Part shown: positions 52,086 to 61,460 of the stretch, one piece after another
Numbering within the stretch: position 1 is the first letter of the stretch
Layout: every line of letters starts with the position of its first letter
Source: an uncultured Lactobacillus sp.
GTDB taxonomy: Bacteria; Bacillota; Bacilli; Lactobacillales; Lactobacillaceae
Length of the DNA: 64,000 bases
Direction of reading: 5' to 3'
Assembly: GCA_937916845.1 (NCBI GenBank)
Contig: CALFSK010000015.1
Location: forward strand, 1 to 64,000
Program-made: the position numbers and the translations under genes
Notes under the pieces: generated by a model
What the model was told of the DNA's origin: nothing
The model's database searches: none
The model's input: only the letters and a program-made list of their open reading frames with translations

Positions 52086-52667
52086 ATGGAAACAACAAAA
52101 AAATTCTGTACAAACTGTGGCGCACCACTCATTCCGGACCAAGGATTTTGCGCAAAATGTGGTCAGAAGGTTGCGGGTGCGACGCCTTCAGCAGCATCTA
52201 CTAATCCAAAACGGCCAGTTACGACTAATTCGGAGTCCAGCACCGTTCAGAAGTTTAAGGACGCTGCCATTAATAAGACCAATAACTTGGCAGATGCTGC
52301 TAGCAAGAAGACTGGCAAACAAGTCAAACCGGCTTGGCTTGTCGGCGGTATCGGGGCCATTATCGTCTTGGTCATCGTTATCTTCATGCTGATTCCTAAA
52401 GGTCTGAATGGCTCTTATAGCCATGAAACAACCTTGTTAGGGACAACCACCACGGATACTTGGACTTTCAAAGGTAAGGACGTTACCGAAGAAGGTACTG
52501 GTAACAAGGGGACGTATAAGGTTTCCGGCGACAATTTGGAAATTGATCTAAATGGTCAAAAGATGACCGCAACGTTGTCTGATGATAAGAATTCATTTAC
52601 GATCGACAGTGCCCCCGGTTTAGCTGCGTTAGCTAGCGGGACGAAGTACACGAAGGCAGGAAAATGA
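52086..52667 (+). CDS. Zinc-ribbon single-pass membrane protein, module B
   Basis: 193 residues, duplicate of the 46299 protein: ribbon FCTNCGAP...FCAKCGQKV, one membrane helix (VGGIGAIIVLVIVIFMLIPK), and an outer domain nearly identical in sequence. The two DNA copies differ mostly at silent sites in the second half. Overlaps the lipoprotein gene at its stop codon. Ribosome site GCGAGGAG. Confidence 0.78.
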   Translation: METTKKFCTNCGAPLIPDQGFCAKCGQKVAGATPSAASTNPKRPVTTNSESSTVQKFKDAAINKTNNLADAASKKTGKQVKPAWLVGGIGAIIVLVIVIFMLIPKGLNGSYSHETTLLGTTTTDTWTFKGKDVTEEGTGNKGTYKVSGDNLEIDLNGQKMTATLSDDKNSFTIDSAPGLAALASGTKYTKAGK

Positions 52668-53713
52668 TAAAGAAAAAAGTAACGGTTCTGCTGACGAGTG
52701 CCTTGCTACTAACGACGCTTGCGGCGTGCGGTCAAAATGAGGCTACCGTGACAAAGTCGTCAGAATCCGCAACCAAAACCAGCAAAGTAAGTAAAAAGTC
52801 GAGTAGTAGCGTTAAGTCAGCTTCAACTAGTAGCAGTCAGAAAACTGCAAGCAGTCAACCAACAGCAAAGGCAACTAAGACGACGGCTAAGCTTTCGATG
52901 GACTTTGATCAGATTGAAGCGGGCAATTTTAGTGGCTTAAGCGGTAATTGGTCACAAATTGGGACGGGTTATAACCGCCACGATCAGCACGGGATGCGGT
53001 ACAAGGCTGGCGGTGATGGTCAGTTATCCGTTTCCAAGTCGTCGATAACAACTGGGACTGATGGGATAACATTACATGGACATACATTGACTGCTAATGA
53101 TCTAAACCACCCGGTAGAATATCAAGTGAAAAATAACGTTTTAACGGTGTTATTGAAAGATGATGAAACTTCGATTAATTGGGCCGTCACTTTTTATCCG
53201 AAGGGGACAACCAGTGAATATCGTGACGATTCGCACGCTAGTAAGAATACCAAAAATATAATCGTTGTCTGGACCAGTAATAACTCCTATACCCAGATTT
53301 TTGCGCAGAGTAAAAAAGGCACCCAGATTAGTGGGATTGATTTAGAACAGATTCAAGCGGAAAACTTTAGCAGTTTAGCTGGTCGGTGGAAAAACTCGGC
53401 CGGTAAGGTGATTACGGTTACGAATAAGATTGTTAAGAAGCCTGCAGATAGTATGATTGCTTCTGACAAAGGGGTAGCAGTTAGTGGTCCGGGTCATACG
53501 AGTGGTTCTGAAGTCATCACTAGTGGTCAAATCAAAGATGGCTATATTATGGGTGGCTACGGGTCTTTTAAGGATCAGTCGTTTACGCCGTTTGCAATTG
53601 TTCCGCGTGGTGTCAAAGTTACTAAGGATGATGATTCTAACGTTAATCAGGACCGGCTGATTCTTAGTGGCGGTGAATCAGGATTTGCGTCACAAGCGTA
53701 TTACCGTGAATAA
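52664..53713 (+). CDS. DUF6287-like lipoprotein, module B
   Basis: 349 residues, exactly the length of its paralogue. It has the lipobox TLAAC, a longer Ser/Lys linker, and two repeats beginning MDFDQIEAGNFSGLSGNW and LEQIQAENFSSLAGRW. The conserved tail DDDSNVNQDRLI is present. Membrane-attached, exposed outside. Coupled to the zinc-ribbon gene and followed closely by a third zinc-ribbon gene. Confidence 0.78.
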   Translation: MIKKKVTVLLTSALLLTTLAACGQNEATVTKSSESATKTSKVSKKSSSSVKSASTSSSQKTASSQPTAKATKTTAKLSMDFDQIEAGNFSGLSGNWSQIGTGYNRHDQHGMRYKAGGDGQLSVSKSSITTGTDGITLHGHTLTANDLNHPVEYQVKNNVLTVLLKDDETSINWAVTFYPKGTTSEYRDDSHASKNTKNIIVVWTSNNSYTQIFAQSKKGTQISGIDLEQIQAENFSSLAGRWKNSAGKVITVTNKIVKKPADSMIASDKGVAVSGPGHTSGSEVITSGQIKDGYIMGGYGSFKDQSFTPFAIVPRGVKVTKDDDSNVNQDRLILSGGESGFASQAYYRE

Positions 53714-53764
53714 TTTACATTTACAGTCGAGCGTTCGAATGGTTTAAAGAAGTAGAAGGGAAGT

Positions 53765-54394
53765 TTGTCTAACGTGTTTTGTAATAATTGTGGGCAGCCA
53801 ACCGGTGGGGCGCAGTATTGCCCGCATTGTGGCGCCGCTCAAAATAATTATAGCGGGGGAACGGGTGAACTCAGTTTTATTGTGGTAGCGATACTCGGTA
53901 TCCTATTGTTTGTGTTGCCGGTAGTGCTGTTTAATCCGTTGTCAACGTATTGGTTTTTAATTCGAAAACGGTATTTTCCAAGTATCAGTGAGACGGGGCG
54001 GAAGGTCGCTTTTTGGACATCGTGGTTATACGCGGGAGCGATGTTACTGTTATTCGTAATGGGACAATTGGAACCAAGTCTTTTTGTACCTGAGACGGCA
54101 AAATGGCTTCAAACTTTGGTCTTCGGTGCTGCTTTCATCGTCCCGTTTCCATTTTTATGGAGCATTATCAAAGGACCGTTCCTGCATCATCAGATTAAAA
54201 GGGGCATCATTCACATTGTGCTTGTACTAGTCTTTACCCACCTTGCAATCATTTCAATGTTTGTCTTGATGAAAATTAATGAGTACGTCGATAAAGATAA
54301 GATTGAACGAGAACAACCTGTGCATATTATTAATCAGATTAAGCCTAACGCGCACCACTCTGACCTCATTCGGGTGAATGAGTCAGTTGGGTAA
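53765..54394 (+). CDS. Zinc-ribbon polytopic membrane protein
   Basis: 209 residues. The zinc ribbon FCNNCGQP...YCPHCGA occupies residues 5-24. Four predicted membrane helices follow (IVVAILGILLFVLPVVLF first). Start is TTG 53765 with AGAAGGGAAG upstream; a GTG at 53774 would remove the first residues only. It extends the zinc-ribbon/lipoprotein module and is not duplicated in module A. Function unknown. Confidence 0.7.
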   Translation: MSNVFCNNCGQPTGGAQYCPHCGAAQNNYSGGTGELSFIVVAILGILLFVLPVVLFNPLSTYWFLIRKRYFPSISETGRKVAFWTSWLYAGAMLLLFVMGQLEPSLFVPETAKWLQTLVFGAAFIVPFPFLWSIIKGPFLHHQIKRGIIHIVLVLVFTHLAIISMFVLMKINEYVDKDKIEREQPVHIINQIKPNAHHSDLIRVNESVG

Positions 54395-54400
54395 TTAATT

Positions 54401-54436
54401 AAGAGCAAATCGCTAAATTGAGCGGTTTGCTCTTTG
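54401..54436 (+). terminator. Terminator of the zinc-ribbon module
   Basis: AAGAGCAAATCGCT pairs AGCGGTTTGCTCTT, followed by TG and AT-rich sequence. Confidence 0.8.
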
Positions 54437-54553
54437 TATTATCTAGTCACAAGTTTGATTGTAGTTTTCAGGGATGAAATGCAATTGGTCTATTTTTATA
54501 TTCGCCGACAATTAGCCTAGGTTTTATTTCCAAAAATAGTCTATGAACAGATG

Positions 54554-54587
54554 AAAACGTGCGCCTTCAACGGGACGCACGTTTTTT
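54554..54587. terminator. Second terminator without an assigned gene
   Basis: AAAACGTGCG pairs CGCACGTTTT, with T6 after. No coding gene lies between it and the previous terminator. Confidence 0.7.
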
Positions 54588-54650
54588 GATTCCCTTAAAT
54601 CCGTATAAATAAGTAGTGACCGCCGAACATTGTTTATATAATTGAACAAT

Positions 54651-54668
54651 AATGTTAGCGATAACATT
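54651..54668 (+). promoter_or_regulatory. LacI/CcpA-type palindrome upstream of pullulanase
   Basis: AATGTTAGCGATAACATT, an 18-bp palindrome with 7-bp arms, matches the loose cre pattern TGNNANCGNTNNCA and could instead bind a maltose-type LacI repressor. Confidence 0.6.
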
Positions 54669-54686
54669 CCGAATTAGCTTGCACAG

Positions 54687-54701
54687 ATGAAAGCGTTTGC
54701 A
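54687..54701 (+). promoter_or_regulatory. cre box upstream of pullulanase
   Basis: ATGAAAGCGTTTGCA fits every position of the cre consensus and overlaps the spacer of a TTGCAC-18-TATCCT promoter candidate. Confidence 0.7.
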
Positions 54702-54778
54702 TTATCCTAGTAACGTTAAGACAAAATTGGTTTACCTAAAAGGATTGAGTAGACAAATATTATCAGGGGGCAAACGAC

Positions 54779-57700
54779 ATGCATAATCAGGATGTTATTC
54801 AAAAGAATTGGCGGATGTGGAAGAGTGGTAAGAAATGGTTATACGCTTCAGGGGCGCTACTAGTCATGACCATGGGAGCTGGTCTAACGGGGATAACGGC
54901 CCATGCTCAGACAGCGGACGCTAACCCAACCGCTGTGGTGCAACCGGTTGCGCCAGCGGCTGACAAGAACTTACCGGCAACGAACGATCAAGTTAAAGAA
55001 CAGGCGCCAGCAACATCGCAACCTAAGCAAGCACCAGTGGACAAGTCTGCAACTGGTCAGGAAGTTGAAAAAAAGGCGCCAGTCGTTGAGACCCAACCAG
55101 TAACGCCTAAGCCAGAAGCACCAGCGACAACTAAGAGGACGCCACAACAGCCAGCTACTGAATCCAAGGACGCACCAGCAGATCCATCGATACAAAAACA
55201 ATCAACTGAGCAACCCCAGGCGACTGCGGCAACCGTAACGCCTGAAAAAGTGGCCGCGCCGACCCAAACCGCGCCAGTGAAAGATTCAACTAAAGTGGTT
55301 ATTCATTATCAGGGTGACGGTAGCAAGTGGGTCCCTTACGTTTGGGGCCTCAAACCCAACGGCAACGGCCAACAATACGATTGGACTGGGACCGATGATT
55401 ACGGCAGTTATGCCAACATCGACATGGACCAGAATTACCAGCAAGTCGGCGTGCTGATCAAGGGCGCCGATAGCTGGGACAAGGACGGCGCTGGTGAAAA
55501 CCGGACCATTAACGTCGCTGACAGCGGCAAGGGTGAAGTTTGGTATAAACAAGGTAGTGACGACGCTCAGACCGTGACGCCAACGTACAACGATAAGTCG
55601 ATCAATGTCCATTATCACGATAAGGACGCCGACAACGTGACCAGTTACAAAGTTTGGACGGACCAGTCTTCAGCGGACACGGCCCAAACGGTTGCGTTTG
55701 ACCAAAATGACGACTACGGCAATAAGCTTGGCACGGTTAAACTGACCGACGCTAACTTTAAAACAATCTTTGTCCAGACGCTTGGAACCGACCAAGTGAT
55801 TCGTGAATTTACACCGCTCGACGGGGATGACGCCACCGACATCTACCTGGTTGCTAATGATCAACAACCTTACTACACCGCTAGTTTTGCACTTAGTCAG
55901 GAGATGGTCACCACGGCTAACTTGAATACGGCCAACAACTTAACGGTGGCAATCGGCAAGAAACTCTCGGCCAGTGACGCGCAAAAGCAACTCAGTGTCG
56001 CCAACCATACGATTAAAAGCGTGGTTGCGGTGGACCCTGACGCCAACGGTTTGAGCAAGACCTTCACGCTGACGACCACCGACGATTTAGATATTTTACA
56101 AAATAACACGGTCAGCTTTGACGGCAACGCCAAGGCCATCGATATTGGGAACTACGTGCGTTCCAGCACGTTTGACGATCAGTACTACTACGCGGGCGAC
56201 GACCTCGGGGCAACGTACACCGCCAACCGGACGCAAATTAAACTTTGGGCGCCAACGGCCAACCATATTGAACTGCGTTTATATGATTCGGACGACAACG
56301 CGGCGCCAGCGACGAAGGTCATCGAAATGCAACGCGGTGACAAGGGCGTTTGGACAAGCGTCTTAAACGGCGACTATAAGAACTGGGCCTACGATTACCA
56401 GTTGCACTTTGGCGACGGCACCGTCACCACGACAGACGATCCTTACGCCCGCGCGGTAACGATTAACGGGACCCGTAGCGTGATCGAAGACGTTAACCAA
56501 GTTAAGCCAGCTGATTTCAACCGCATGCCAAGTTTCGGCGACGCCACCAACGCGGTCATTTATGAAACCAGTGTCCGCGACTTTACGAAGGACCCTAATT
56601 CGGGCGTTACCGACAAGGGCAAGTTCTTAGGGATGGTTGAATCCGGGACGCACACCGCTTCCGGTCAAGTAACGGGCTTAGATTACTTGAAGGACCTTGG
56701 CGTGACCCACGTACAATTAATGCCAATGTACGACTTTGCCAGTGTTGATGAAACAAGTAGCAATCCTGGCTATAACTGGGGCTACGACCCGAAGAACTAT
56801 AACGTTCCGGAGGGGAGTTACTCAACCGACGCCAGCGACCCAACGACCCGGATCATGGAAATGAAAGAAATGATCAATGGGTATCATAAGGCGGGCATCC
56901 GAGTTGTCATGGACGTGGTTTATAACCACGTTTACTCAATGGGTGACCAGGCTTTTCAAAAGGTGGTTCCCGGGTACTACTTCCAGTACGATGCTGAAGG
57001 GCACGTGACTAACGGGACCGGTGTCGGAAACGACGTCGCCAGTGAACGGAAGATGGTTCGGAAATATATTCTCGATTCAGTGAAATACTGGGCAAGTGAA
57101 TACAACATCGACGGCTTCCGGTTTGACTTGATGGGCATCCTCGATGTCGATACCATGAACGCTATTCGAGCGGAACTCAATGCCATTGATCCCGGCATTA
57201 TGGTTTACGGTGAAGGCTGGGATATGCGGGCCACGAACCACGACCTCGGCGCTGCGCAATATAACGCCGACAAGGTCGACAAGGACGTGGGCTTCTTCAG
57301 CGATGACATTCGTAATGCCATTAAAGGGGCCGAGTTTGGCGGCATCAGCAAGGGCTTAGTTGAAGGCAACGGCCAAGAAGAGAACTATAACGACCACGCG
57401 CAGGCCTTCGTTGACGGTTTCTTAGGCGGAAAAAACTATGCCAACGCGACAACTTCGCACCCGTACCAAGCGCCAACGCAGACGATAAACTACGTCGCTT
57501 GCCATGATAACCGGACGCTTTACGATATGCTGACGGCGTTAATGCCTGAAGAATCGGAAGCCAACCTGGTCAAACGGGATCAACTTGCAACTTCGATGGC
57601 CATGTTGGCCGAAGGGGTACCGTTCGTCAATGCCGGCCAAGAAGCCTTACGGACTAAGGGTGGCGACGATAACAGTTACCAGTCTTCAGATACCGTTAAT

Positions 57701-58882
57701 GCGATTAACTGGGACCGGGTCCAAGCTAACCAGGGTATGGTCAACTATTTCAAACAGTTAGTGAACTTGCGTAAGGGCGAAAAGGTCTTCCGGTTAACGA
57801 ACTACGACGATATTTCCAAGTCGGTCAAGGTGCTTCAATCCGGTCAAGACGGGATCTTTGCCTTTGAATACCTTGCGGGTGGACACAAGCTGTTCGTGCT
57901 ATTCAACGTGAATGATCAAGCGGCGAACTTTGACGCTTACAACTTGAGTGCCGGTCGAATCCTATTGACTAGTGAAAACGGCGCCCAACTCGGCAACGTG
58001 ACGAATTTGGCTGCGTTGAGCACGCTAGTTGTTCGCGAAGACTTGCCACAGACGCTGACGGTTAGTTACTGTGATCAAAACGGGACCGTTGTAAAAACTG
58101 AGGTCGTGACCTTAGCTGACAGTACCGCTAAACATCAACTGACCGCGCCAACCGGGTACCAAATCGTCGGTGGAACGAGCGAAGTTTCGTACGACGTTGA
58201 TAGCGACAGTACGGCTTGGTCACTCAACATTCCGGTTGAAAAATTGGCGGTTGATCCGGGTGACAACGGCCAGCAAAATGGCGGTAACACCGATACGGAT
58301 AACAACACCGGTAACAATACCGGAACCACAACGGATAATGGTGGCGACACTAATCCGGGCACGGATACCGGCAACAACACCGGGACCACGACGGACAATG
58401 GCGGCGATACCAATACGGACACGAACACTGGCCATGAGACGAATCCGGGTACTGATACCAATACTGATAACGCCGGAACCGATACTTCTGGGAATAACCA
58501 GGGGAATCCTCAGACCAATCAGGAAAATACCCAAGGTGAAGCCGACCACGTTGACCAGCCGGTAGTAGATAATCACGGGACGGTAACGTCTGAAAAAACA
58601 ACGACTACTGAACCGACTGAAACCACCACGGTGATTAAAGACAGCGTTATGACTGTGCATCCGGAAACGGATTCAACGCAAGTCAGTGACCATGAAAATA
58701 CTGTGGTTAAACCACAGACCGCAGCCGCGACGCTGACGGAACCGTCGACGAGTGTTAAGCAGACCGATGCCTTACCACAAACTGATGAAAGTGCAGGTCA
58801 AACCGCGTCACTCTTTGGTTTGATTGGCTTGATGGTTGCAGGATTGATCGGGTTAGCGAAGCCAAAACGTAAACATGAATAA
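54779..58882 (+). CDS. pulA: Wall-anchored pullulanase, type I (GH13)
   Basis: 1367 residues. A KxYKxGKxW-like signal (RMWKSGKKW) and a low-complexity linker come first. Two CBM41-like starch-binding modules follow (about 165-260 and 265-360), then CBM48. The GH13 catalytic domain has the pullulanase signature YNWGYDP (near 664), VVMDVVYNH, GFRFD with nucleophile D783, GEGW with E812, and HDN with D910. It removes alpha-1,6 branches outside the cell. A MucBP-like segment (TLTVSYCDQNGTVV), a repeated Thr/Asp/Gly linker and LPQTDE (near 1332) anchor it. Double operators suggest carbon control. Ribosome site CAGGGGGC. Confidence 0.9.
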   Translation: MHNQDVIQKNWRMWKSGKKWLYASGALLVMTMGAGLTGITAHAQTADANPTAVVQPVAPAADKNLPATNDQVKEQAPATSQPKQAPVDKSATGQEVEKKAPVVETQPVTPKPEAPATTKRTPQQPATESKDAPADPSIQKQSTEQPQATAATVTPEKVAAPTQTAPVKDSTKVVIHYQGDGSKWVPYVWGLKPNGNGQQYDWTGTDDYGSYANIDMDQNYQQVGVLIKGADSWDKDGAGENRTINVADSGKGEVWYKQGSDDAQTVTPTYNDKSINVHYHDKDADNVTSYKVWTDQSSADTAQTVAFDQNDDYGNKLGTVKLTDANFKTIFVQTLGTDQVIREFTPLDGDDATDIYLVANDQQPYYTASFALSQEMVTTANLNTANNLTVAIGKKLSASDAQKQLSVANHTIKSVVAVDPDANGLSKTFTLTTTDDLDILQNNTVSFDGNAKAIDIGNYVRSSTFDDQYYYAGDDLGATYTANRTQIKLWAPTANHIELRLYDSDDNAAPATKVIEMQRGDKGVWTSVLNGDYKNWAYDYQLHFGDGTVTTTDDPYARAVTINGTRSVIEDVNQVKPADFNRMPSFGDATNAVIYETSVRDFTKDPNSGVTDKGKFLGMVESGTHTASGQVTGLDYLKDLGVTHVQLMPMYDFASVDETSSNPGYNWGYDPKNYNVPEGSYSTDASDPTTRIMEMKEMINGYHKAGIRVVMDVVYNHVYSMGDQAFQKVVPGYYFQYDAEGHVTNGTGVGNDVASERKMVRKYILDSVKYWASEYNIDGFRFDLMGILDVDTMNAIRAELNAIDPGIMVYGEGWDMRATNHDLGAAQYNADKVDKDVGFFSDDIRNAIKGAEFGGISKGLVEGNGQEENYNDHAQAFVDGFLGGKNYANATTSHPYQAPTQTINYVACHDNRTLYDMLTALMPEESEANLVKRDQLATSMAMLAEGVPFVNAGQEALRTKGGDDNSYQSSDTVNAINWDRVQANQGMVNYFKQLVNLRKGEKVFRLTNYDDISKSVKVLQSGQDGIFAFEYLAGGHKLFVLFNVNDQAANFDAYNLSAGRILLTSENGAQLGNVTNLAALSTLVVREDLPQTLTVSYCDQNGTVVKTEVVTLADSTAKHQLTAPTGYQIVGGTSEVSYDVDSDSTAWSLNIPVEKLAVDPGDNGQQNGGNTDTDNNTGNNTGTTTDNGGDTNPGTDTGNNTGTTTDNGGDTNTDTNTGHETNPGTDTNTDNAGTDTSGNNQGNPQTNQENTQGEADHVDQPVVDNHGTVTSEKTTTTEPTETTTVIKDSVMTVHPETDSTQVSDHENTVVKPQTAAATLTEPSTSVKQTDALPQTDESAGQTASLFGLIGLMVAGLIGLAKPKRKHE
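58293..58440 (+). repeat. Imperfect tandem repeat in pullulanase stalk
   Basis: Repeated units of the type NTGTTTDNGGDTN form a hydrophilic wall-spanning linker. They are less regular than the array at 21598-21902. Confidence 0.65.
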
Positions 58883-58901
58883 TCAAGTGTAGCTATTAAT
58901 T

Positions 58902-58930
58902 GAGTCTGGAATGAATTCCAGGCTCTTTTT
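58902..58930 (+). terminator. Terminator of pulA
   Basis: GAGTCTGGAAT pairs ATTCCAGGCTC with a two-base loop and T5. Confidence 0.8.
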
Positions 58931-59041
58931 GTTGTTATCAGTGACGACTGGACTAAGTGAAAATTGGTACTGAAAATTTAAGCAAGCAAAGTCGTTAATA
59001 AATTAAGGTTACTTAAGAATACTGATTAGTCGTGTTAAATA

Positions 59042-59067
59042 AAAACGTTTTCGTAAAGGTGCTATAC
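59042..59067 (+). promoter_or_regulatory. Operator and -10 of first GH65 gene
   Basis: AAAACGTTTT (59042-59051) lies upstream of TATACT (59062-59067). The same core is found enlarged at 61461-61476, which suggests a common LacI-type regulator of the two GH65 units. Confidence 0.5.
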
Positions 59068-59097
59068 TGCAAATGACTTAAAGGAAGGGGGAGTTAT

Positions 59098-61284
59098 ATG
59101 ACGATAAAACAGTTAACTTTGGACGACGTTGCTAGCCAGGACCGCCAGTACCTCGAAACGATTTTCGCCTTAGGGGATGGCCATTTTGGCGTGCGGGACG
59201 CGATGCCGTTTACTGGTAATCAGGCGGAAACTTTGCCGGTAATGCTGGTCAACGGTTTTTACGCCACCAATCCGATTGTCTACGGTGAAAGTGCTTATGG
59301 CTACGCTAAGGCCCACCAAACAATCGTTTCATTGCCTAATCCGCGGGACTTTGACCTTGCGACGGCCACGGCGGATTCTGCCAAACCGGGGGATTGGGCC
59401 GTTGAATTAATGGCAACGACTTTAAATTTTAGCGATGGGACGTTGAACGAACGTTTTCGGTTAAAAACAAAAACTGGCGAAAAGTTTTTGTTAAACGTGA
59501 CGTCACTGATCGTTCAAGACGGCACGCATCAATTCACCGTGACGTATTCATTGGAGTCGGTAAATTATACGGGAACGTTACGTTTTAACCGGCCATTAAT
59601 TAGCAAGAATACCCAACCAGTGGCAATGCCGGATGAGGCCGATGATCCCAGGGTCGCGATGCGGGCAGCCAAACTCACCACGGAAGTTTTGCCCACTACT
59701 AACGAAAAACAGTTTCAATGGACTGACACGACGGCTTCAACGCAGCAAACGGTGAGCCAATGCGACACGGTACAGTTGTTGCCGGAAAATGTTTCATTGA
59801 AAAAGAGTGAAACGGGCTTTTCTGGTGAGGGGATGATCACGGCCAGGGATTGCTTCGCTTGGCAATTCGTTCGTCAAGTTAGTGAGATTAACCAGCCGCT
59901 GGTTCCTGTAAAGATTACGGACGGTCGCCCAATTAATCGGCAAATTTTGAAGGATTTCTGGCAGCAATCCCAAGTTGAAATCAGTGACACAAAGCTCCAA
60001 ACGGGCATTCAGTATAACTTGTTTCAGCTTTTCCAATCCGCTGGTCGTGACGGCCGTACCAACATTGCGGCGAAGGGCATCACCGGGCCCGGGTATGAAG
60101 GGCATTACTTCTGGGATACCGAAATGTACATGTTGCCGTTCTTTATTTTTACTAATCCTAAGATTGCCAAGCAGTTACTCGCTTATCGCTACAATATCTT
60201 ACCGCAAGCACGTCAGCGGGCTAAGGACTTAGGTGTCGATCAAGGTGCGCTCTTTGCTTGGCGAACGATCAACGGTGAAGAGGCGAGTGCCTACTATCCC
60301 GCCGGAACGGCGCAGTATCACATCAACGCGGACATTGCCTACGCCGTCAAACTGTACGACGACGTTACCGACGACCAGGCGTTTATGCGGGAAAAGGGCG
60401 CGGCACTCGTCCTCGAAACGGCGCGCTTCTGGCTAAACTTTGGGAGCTGGCACGAACGCAATGGGCGCCAAGCTTTCTGCCTATTCAAGGTGACCGGTCC
60501 CGATGAATATACGGCGTTAGTGGATAATAACTACTATACGAATCGAATGGCTAAGGAAAACTTGTTGTTTGCCAGCCAGTTGATAAAGCAAGGCGTTATT
60601 GCGGGCCAGCCCGGTGAGCAGAATGAGTTGGCTGAAGCCGGAAAGCGGATGTACCTCCCGTATGATCACATTATTCAGGTTACTGAACAAGATGACGATT
60701 CGCCCGCAATGCCGGTATGGCCGTTTGAACGGACGCCGAAAGACCACTATCCGTTACTGTTGCACTACCATCCCCTGACGATCTATCGTTACCGGGTGAA
60801 CAAGCAGGCTGACACCTTGCTGGCGGAGATGCTATTTCCGGAAGACCAGTTGCCCCAACAGCTCAAACGCGACTATGACTACTACGAACCGATTACCACG
60901 CACGATTCATCGTTGTCGCGGTCAATTTTTAGTATCTTAGCGAGTCGCTTAAAGCGTCACCAAAAAGCTTTTAATTACTACATGGATACGGCGTTAATGG
61001 ACCTAGTTGATTTACAAGGCAACGCGCAAGACGGGTTACATGAAGCTAATTTAGGGGGCAGCTGGCTAGGGTTAACGTACGGATTTGCAGGGATGTACGT
61101 CCATGATGGCGTGTTACACATCACCAATGATTTACCGGCGGAACTCACTCACCTGTCCTTTAGAGTTCGCTTTCGCGGGAGTGTTTTGGCTATCAAACTG
61201 GATCAAAACCAGACGAGCGTGACGTGTTTGAGTGGCCCTGAAGTCAAACTAGTCGTTGATGGGCAACCTAGAACAACTGGTTAA
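59098..61284 (+). CDS. GH65 family glycoside phosphorylase
   Basis: 728 residues, cytosolic. It has the N-terminal beta-sandwich, then the alpha/alpha barrel. Active-site marks are GYEGHYFWDTEMYMLPFF and GPDEY (E470 as general acid). GH65 enzymes split maltose, kojibiose, nigerose or trehalose (or phosphates) with inorganic phosphate to make a beta-glucose phosphate. Specificity is not clear. Start at 59098, after GGAAGGGGGAG. It lies downstream of the pullulanase and has its own regulated promoter, so it probably belongs to the alpha-glucan pathway. Confidence 0.82.
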   Translation: MTIKQLTLDDVASQDRQYLETIFALGDGHFGVRDAMPFTGNQAETLPVMLVNGFYATNPIVYGESAYGYAKAHQTIVSLPNPRDFDLATATADSAKPGDWAVELMATTLNFSDGTLNERFRLKTKTGEKFLLNVTSLIVQDGTHQFTVTYSLESVNYTGTLRFNRPLISKNTQPVAMPDEADDPRVAMRAAKLTTEVLPTTNEKQFQWTDTTASTQQTVSQCDTVQLLPENVSLKKSETGFSGEGMITARDCFAWQFVRQVSEINQPLVPVKITDGRPINRQILKDFWQQSQVEISDTKLQTGIQYNLFQLFQSAGRDGRTNIAAKGITGPGYEGHYFWDTEMYMLPFFIFTNPKIAKQLLAYRYNILPQARQRAKDLGVDQGALFAWRTINGEEASAYYPAGTAQYHINADIAYAVKLYDDVTDDQAFMREKGAALVLETARFWLNFGSWHERNGRQAFCLFKVTGPDEYTALVDNNYYTNRMAKENLLFASQLIKQGVIAGQPGEQNELAEAGKRMYLPYDHIIQVTEQDDDSPAMPVWPFERTPKDHYPLLLHYHPLTIYRYRVNKQADTLLAEMLFPEDQLPQQLKRDYDYYEPITTHDSSLSRSIFSILASRLKRHQKAFNYYMDTALMDLVDLQGNAQDGLHEANLGGSWLGLTYGFAGMYVHDGVLHITNDLPAELTHLSFRVRFRGSVLAIKLDQNQTSVTCLSGPEVKLVVDGQPRTTG

Positions 61285-61307
61285 CGCAAACATATTGTTC
61301 TTGTTGG

Positions 61308-61340
61308 CTACAAAAAGGTACACTGGTGCCTTTTTGTAGT
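61308..61340 (+). terminator. Terminator of the first GH65 gene
   Basis: CTACAAAAAGG pairs CCTTTTTGTAG. The T run is inside the 3' arm, as in several terminators of this window. Confidence 0.65.
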
Positions 61341-61417
61341 GTACAAAACTCGAAAATAATAGTTTGTTCGTCAGGCAAACGTTAACTGACAAACTAATTG
61401 TGTGAAATTTTACGAAA

Positions 61418-61451
61418 TGTCTTGCCAAAAAAATTGGCAGGACATTATATT
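61418..61451 (+). promoter_or_regulatory. Promoter overlapping a dyad, RDD/GH65 operon
   Basis: TTGCCA (61422-61427), 18-bp spacer, TATATT (61446-61451). A dyad ATGTCTTGCCAA / TTGGCAGGACAT covers the -35 and spacer. Confidence 0.6.
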
Positions 61452-61460
61452 GGGACCCAA

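Larger units (their letters stand above)
54395..54778. other. Intergenic region with second terminator and pulA control sites
   Basis: It contains the module terminator, a 120-bp stretch without a gene, a second terminator at 54554-54587, and then the operators at 54651-54668 and 54687-54701 before the pullulanase gene. A small RNA ending at the second terminator is possible. Confidence 0.5.

Noticed and set aside
58135..58660. Antisense and shifted frames over the pullulanase stalk
   Set aside because: They are by-products of the repetitive Thr/Asp/Gly codons.
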